From assembly GCF_900115495.1 (NCBI RefSeq), contig NZ_FOWR01000022.1, positions 25,631 through 89,630 of the forward strand: a DNA stretch of 64,000 nucleotides. The letters run 5' to 3'. This stretch comes from Enterovibrio norvegicus DSM 15893. Its GTDB lineage: Bacteria; Pseudomonadota; Gammaproteobacteria; Enterobacterales; Vibrionaceae. Both the position numbers and the translations under genes were made by a program. Of this stretch, positions 60,138-64,000 are shown one piece after another (within the stretch, counting starts at the first letter, position 1; each line of letters opens with the position of its first letter). The notes beneath the pieces are model-generated. The model was not told the origin of the DNA. It searched no databases and saw nothing but the letters and a program-made list of their open reading frames with translations.

Positions 60138-61055
60138 ATGAGCACCAATAAAGATCCATTGAATGACAACCTCAGTGATATCCGCGCGTTCGTGGCGATT
60201 GCCGAATCTGGCAGCTTTTCCAAAGCAGCAGAAAAGCTCGGTGCATCACGAGCGCACATGTCACGTCAGCTTAGTCAGCTTGAAAGCCGCCTCGGCGTTC
60301 AACTCATTATTCGTACCACCCGTTCTCAACGTTTAACCACCGCAGGTGAAGCCTTCTTTACACGTTGCCAAGCGGCGATGATGCAGATTGATGATGCCAT
60401 TTCGGATGCCATTGATGATTCAGACCAATTGCGCGGTCGCATCGCGGTGAACTGTGTTGGGGGCATATTAGGGGAATCGCTGGTGGGTGATGTGATCCAC
60501 CGCTTTTGTTTTGACCACCCTGATATTCATGTTGAACTGGATTTCAGCAGCGAGCGCGTTGATCTGATTGAATCCCGTTTTGATCTCGTACTGCGAATGG
60601 GCGCGCTGAATGATTCACGATTAATTGGCCGCTACTTGGGTGACATTGAAATCGGCACCTACGCAGCGCCGCATTATTTGTCGCTGCGCGGTCGCCTTGC
60701 GCACCCACGAGATTTGCAGAAACATGATTGTTTGACGGGATCGGTCACGCGTTGGCGTTACGTAAAAGTGGATGCGCATTCTCAGCATGTCGATGTCGAC
60801 GTGAAAGGAAATTTACAATGTAAAAATGGCCATGTGCTAATGAGCGCATCGCTGCAAGGAAACGGCATTTGTCGACTCCCAGCGCTGTACTGTGAAAGCC
60901 ATGTTCAAGCGGGCAGATTGGAGAACGTATATTCTGATTGGGAAGTGGAAAAAGTGCCGCTCTATTTGCTTTATCATAAAGACCGCCACCAGCCGAAACG
61001 ACTAAAAGCCTTGATACAAAGGATGGTCACGGAAGTACCGCCTCAACTTTCTTAG
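60138..61055 (+). CDS. LysR-family regulator divergent from the SDR gene
   Basis: A 305-residue LysR regulator: HTH region LSDIRAFVAIAESGSFSKAAEKLGASRAHMSRQLSQLESRLGVQLIIRTTRSQRLTTAGEAF and a C-terminal substrate-binding domain. Divergent orientation suggests control of the SDR gene. Confidence 0.92.
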   Translation: MSTNKDPLNDNLSDIRAFVAIAESGSFSKAAEKLGASRAHMSRQLSQLESRLGVQLIIRTTRSQRLTTAGEAFFTRCQAAMMQIDDAISDAIDDSDQLRGRIAVNCVGGILGESLVGDVIHRFCFDHPDIHVELDFSSERVDLIESRFDLVLRMGALNDSRLIGRYLGDIEIGTYAAPHYLSLRGRLAHPRDLQKHDCLTGSVTRWRYVKVDAHSQHVDVDVKGNLQCKNGHVLMSASLQGNGICRLPALYCESHVQAGRLENVYSDWEVEKVPLYLLYHKDRHQPKRLKALIQRMVTEVPPQLS

Positions 61056-61114
61056 GTGTTATTTTTTCTGAGATACCAAGAAAGTGAGTACATGCTTACT
61101 AAATTCAATGAGAC

Positions 61115-61142
61115 AAAAAAAAGCCACGCTGTTTAGCGTGGC
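61115..61142 (-). terminator. Terminator after the EamA gene
   Basis: GCCACGCT (61123-61130) pairs with AGCGTGGC (61135-61142), with an A-run at 61115-61122. Confidence 0.85.
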
Positions 61143-61167
61143 GTTTATCGCTTCTTACTGAGCAGGG

Positions 61168-62232
61168 TCACACCGCCCCAGTGGCTTTTTTCGAAGGGAT
61201 GATGTGCTCGCCGTTTGATTCATCAGTATTCGACAAGGCTTCATCATCGGGTAACACGATGCTATCTGCCATTGCCGATTTTTCAGCCAACGCAATGTCA
61301 TCATCTTCGGTGCGCATGTCTTCAGTGAGGCTGGCAAAGGTTGTCTCTGCCGCCAATGCTTGTGCTTTCGCTGCGCGTTTTGTTTTGCGCTTTTCGAGAC
61401 CCGCAAGCCAGATAAGCGGTACAACGATCAACGAGGTTCCAACAATCATCAGCATGTCTGGCACTTCACCAAACATCACCAAGCCAACGCCAACCGCGCA
61501 CACCAAGCCGCTGTATTCGGCGCTCGCAATTTTGCTGCTTTCTGCTGCACGATAAGCAATCACGCACGTGGCGGCGTACACCAGAATAAATGCGGTTGAC
61601 CCGGATGCACGGAGGAACAAATCCATGCTAAACGGCACACCTTCGTACAACGCCAATCCTAACGCGACAGGAATACCAATGAGGTTATGCAGCAATAAGG
61701 TTTGCGGTACCGTCTGCTCACGCGGAATTTTCGGGATCAACAAGTTGTTCACCGCGAGCGTCACCGCCACGATCATCGCTGAAATCGCTGCCCAGCTAAG
61801 ATCTGTCGGGCGCACCAAAAGCAACACACCGATAAAACCCACCACCGCCGCAATAATGGATGCCGTTGACAGTTTCTCACGCAAGAAAATCGCAGCCAAC
61901 GGAAGCATGATCAAGGGTGCGGCATAGAAGATCGCATTCGCCGTTGCCAATGGCATGGTCGTTAACGCAATCACCGAAAAGAACACACCGACAAGCCACA
62001 CGTGAGCGCGCAAGAAATGCCATTTAAGCCCAAGCGTCAGGTTTTTCTTCGGTGCCGTTAAACAGAAAGGAAGCAAAATGAGAACGGCAGACACCTGGCG
62101 AAACAGTGCAAATTGAAAGATAGCGCCATCAGCACCCCCTTCCATGGTTTTTACCAACGCGTCAGAAAACGTCGCGGCAAGATTGCCAATCACCAACAAG
62201 GTCATGGCCATCCCAACTGAAATATTACGCAT
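61168..62232 (-). CDS. EamA/DMT-family transporter with a C-terminal acidic tail
   Basis: A 354-residue inner-membrane protein of ten helices with two EamA repeats (MRNISVGMAMTLLVIGNLAATFSDALVKTMEG ... IFYAAPLIMLPLAAIFLREKLSTASIIAAVVGFIGVLLLVRPTDLSW). The last 80 residues (KRKTKRAAKAQALAAETTFASLTEDMRTEDDDIALAEKSAMADSIVLPDDEALSNTDESNGEHIIPS) are a charged, non-membrane extension. Substrate unknown; typical of metabolite exporters. Divergent from a LysR gene. Confidence 0.92.
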   Translation of the reverse strand: MRNISVGMAMTLLVIGNLAATFSDALVKTMEGGADGAIFQFALFRQVSAVLILLPFCLTAPKKNLTLGLKWHFLRAHVWLVGVFFSVIALTTMPLATANAIFYAAPLIMLPLAAIFLREKLSTASIIAAVVGFIGVLLLVRPTDLSWAAISAMIVAVTLAVNNLLIPKIPREQTVPQTLLLHNLIGIPVALGLALYEGVPFSMDLFLRASGSTAFILVYAATCVIAYRAAESSKIASAEYSGLVCAVGVGLVMFGEVPDMLMIVGTSLIVVPLIWLAGLEKRKTKRAAKAQALAAETTFASLTEDMRTEDDDIALAEKSAMADSIVLPDDEALSNTDESNGEHIIPSKKATGAV

Positions 62233-62425
62233 GATAAAGGCTCCTGTTCATGTCGTATTTCCTCTCTCACGGTGTTGCGGCATTCAAAATAAAGGGCGTT
62301 TTGACGTGCAACCTCGCGAGAGTAAGGGCCAAAAGATCTAATCTAGATCACAGAACCGGCATAGTAGCGCGGGTTTATCATGACGTATAATGATGAATAT
62401 TCGTTATTCATGAGTTTTTTAGATA

Positions 62426-63331
62426 ATGAAACTTCCCCCACTTCGCGCTGTGCAATATTTCGATGTCGTTGCTCGACTGAATAGTTTTTCAAAAGCAGCG
62501 GATACACTGAACGTCACACAAAGTGCCGTGAGCCACCAAATTCGGCTACTCGAAGATTTTTTGGGGGAATCTCTGTTTGAACGACAAGGTCGCAACTTAG
62601 AACTGACGCCTGTCGGCCAGCGCTATTACGATGATGTCAGCGATCCCCTTCAAGCCATTAGCCGTGCGAGTCATCAAGTGCGTGAAGGGGAATCCGGCCA
62701 GTTACGTCTCGCGGTATTCAGCTCATTGGCCGTGAAATGGTTGATGCCACAATTGGCCGATTTTCGTCAAAAGCACCCTGAAATCGACCTTTCCCTCGAA
62801 ATGTTTGCCGACCACCCAAACCTGTCAGACAAACTTGCAGATTGCTTCATCATCGATTTTGAACCGGGCAAAAACTACCAATACGATCTGCTTTATCACG
62901 AATACCTCTACCCTGTTTGTAGCCGCAAAATTTGGCAACAAATCAAAGACAAGCCCCTGCCAGAAGCCATGTGGGATTATCCCCTGCTGTCCGTGACCTC
63001 ATTGATGGAAAACGATTGGGGGCAATGGTGCAGCTTGGGTGGGTTTTCATTGCCAAGCACGGCGAAGATTCATGCGTTTAGCCACATGCTGCTGGCGACA
63101 GAAGCCGCGCGCTATGAGCAAGGGATCACCTTATTGAATTATTACTTCATGAACGAAATCGACCGCGAGCAATTGGTGCGCATTCCCATGCACGAAATGC
63201 CCACGGGCGACAGCCTCTACTTTGTGTACAAAAAGCACCGTGCACGTCAGCCAGAGATCGTGAAGCTAGGTCGATGGTTACAGCAAATTTTGGCACAGGG
63301 TGAATCTCAGCCATCATCACCTGACAAGTAA
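62426..63331 (+). CDS. LysR-family regulator (GcvA-like) divergent from the EamA gene
   Basis: A 301-residue LysR protein starting MKLPPLRAVQYFDVVARLNSFSKAADTLNVTQSAVSHQIRLLEDFLGESLFERQGRNLELTPVGQRYY, with the typical GcvA-like wing. Divergent, 193 bp from the EamA gene. Confidence 0.92.
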   Translation: MKLPPLRAVQYFDVVARLNSFSKAADTLNVTQSAVSHQIRLLEDFLGESLFERQGRNLELTPVGQRYYDDVSDPLQAISRASHQVREGESGQLRLAVFSSLAVKWLMPQLADFRQKHPEIDLSLEMFADHPNLSDKLADCFIIDFEPGKNYQYDLLYHEYLYPVCSRKIWQQIKDKPLPEAMWDYPLLSVTSLMENDWGQWCSLGGFSLPSTAKIHAFSHMLLATEAARYEQGITLLNYYFMNEIDREQLVRIPMHEMPTGDSLYFVYKKHRARQPEIVKLGRWLQQILAQGESQPSSPDK

Positions 63332-63603
63332 TACGCACAACGCAAAAGCCGTATTTTGACCATTTAATCCACCATCCTTGTCTCATCGCGAGACATCGCG
63401 CTTTCATTCTCTTTTGAGAGATGGCGTGAGATACGTCATTTCCAGACACACTCCCCCGCTAAACAGGCATTTACGTCAATCCTGACTAAACTTATTTATG
63501 AGCCATTTTTCTTATATGTGAGTCTTTCTATCCACTAACCGACAGGGCGATACGACTGATGATGCCAGTACCGTCAACATTAACGAATTTCGCCCTTCCT
63601 GCC

Positions 63604-64000
63604 ATGCAGAAAATCACACGTTTACTGGTTGGTGCGCTCCTGTGTTTTTTCTCGATGTTTCCCTCGGCGACATTCGCCGACACCCACAAATCGGAATACG
63701 GGTATTCCGATTTGTACGGCGAGCTCACACCCTCCCAAGTTTATGAATTAGTGAAAAACATCGACGCGCTGGTCATGCGTTATGCGCAGAAACACCGCCC
63801 TCAAATAGTTAACGCGTTACCGACCGACCCCATTCGAATGTCCAACTACACACCCGAGCAGGTCTTCGTCGCACTGCTTGCACTGAGCGACAACATCGAC
63901 AGGTTTCTGCAAGCCAATCATCTCCCTCTGATCAAACGCATCGAACGAGAACAAAACAACGCCATTCCCGCAGAAGTCTATTTGCAAGCAGGTTTATGTT
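63604..64000 (+). CDS. Secreted protein of unknown function, cut by the window end
   Basis: Open reading frame with signal peptide MQKITRLLVGALLCFFSMFPSATFADTHKS; mature part YGYSDLYGELTPSQVYELVKNIDALVMRYAQKHRPQIVNALPTDPIRMSNYTPEQVFVALLALSDNIDRFLQANH. It continues past position 64000. An upstream in-frame ATG is at 63562. No family recognised from the first 132 residues. Confidence 0.75.
   Translation, partial: MQKITRLLVGALLCFFSMFPSATFADTHKSEYGYSDLYGELTPSQVYELVKNIDALVMRYAQKHRPQIVNALPTDPIRMSNYTPEQVFVALLALSDNIDRFLQANHLPLIKRIEREQNNAIPAEVYLQAGLC

Overview
The window looks like chromosomal DNA of a marine gammaproteobacterium of the Vibrionaceae (Vibrio, Photobacterium, Enterovibrio or Grimontia type). 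This rests on a TagA/StcE-like M66 secreted protease, a LuxP-like periplasmic protein, Zur boxes of the gammaproteobacterial type, and generally Vibrio-like proteins (inference from recognised families, not from a search). Gene density is high, most genes sit in one- to three-gene units, and both strands are used. No rRNA, tRNA, CRISPR array or complete transposase-bearing insertion sequence was seen.

Layout. 0-2.5 kb: galTK on the minus strand with a GalR-like operator. 2.7-11 kb: an old yellow enzyme, a 1146-residue M66 metalloprotease, a small lipoprotein, and a kexin-like serine protease followed by a small secreted partner. 11.2-14.8 kb: a broken rlmC remnant abutting murQ, then an operon of a secreted repeat protein, an ECF sigma factor and an RskA-type anti-sigma factor. 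15-18.6 kb: an ammonium transporter with NtrC-like and sigma-54-like sites, and a Sel1-repeat protein. 18.6-24.2 kb: AraC/LysE, an orphan Flp pilin, a YciI-like protein, a nucleotidyltransferase-like protein, a secondary endonuclease/exonuclease/phosphatase enzyme and a CNNM/CBS membrane protein. 24.3-37.8 kb: many small metabolic and regulatory genes mixed with decay: an ABC ATPase tail, a frameshifted GNAT gene, a Tat-exported agmatine-deiminase-like gene with a frameshift and a stop, and an AAA ATPase split by a 262-bp MITE.

37.8-47.9 kb: a DUF4157 protein carrying a nucleic-acid-deaminase motif, an RluA-type pseudouridine synthase, then a sensory cluster: a LuxP-like binding protein divergent from a second sugar-type binding protein that overlaps a membrane GGDEF-EAL protein; next a TetR/cupin pair. 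48-51.9 kb: a rhodanese, a divergent UvrB paralogue and a TIR-domain protein. 52-59.2 kb: a putative zinc-starvation island with HupE/UreJ-like genes, a FecCD-type ABC transporter and a DUF1826/COG0523 pair. Two identical 18-bp Zur-type boxes precede the ABC operon and the COG0523 gene. 59.3-64 kb: SDR/LysR, EamA/LysR and an unfinished secreted protein.

Themes. The two mobile-like elements with matching TA-flanked ends (22530-22743 and 37094-37355) and a third single end (53957) belong to one TIR type; one copy has demonstrably inactivated a gene. Short tandem repeats (7-mer CGAGAAG/A, 6-mers AAAGGC and GGGCTT) lie just beyond the 3' ends of genes. The most promising undescribed systems are the LuxP-like/GGDEF-EAL sensory cluster and the DUF4157-deaminase protein.
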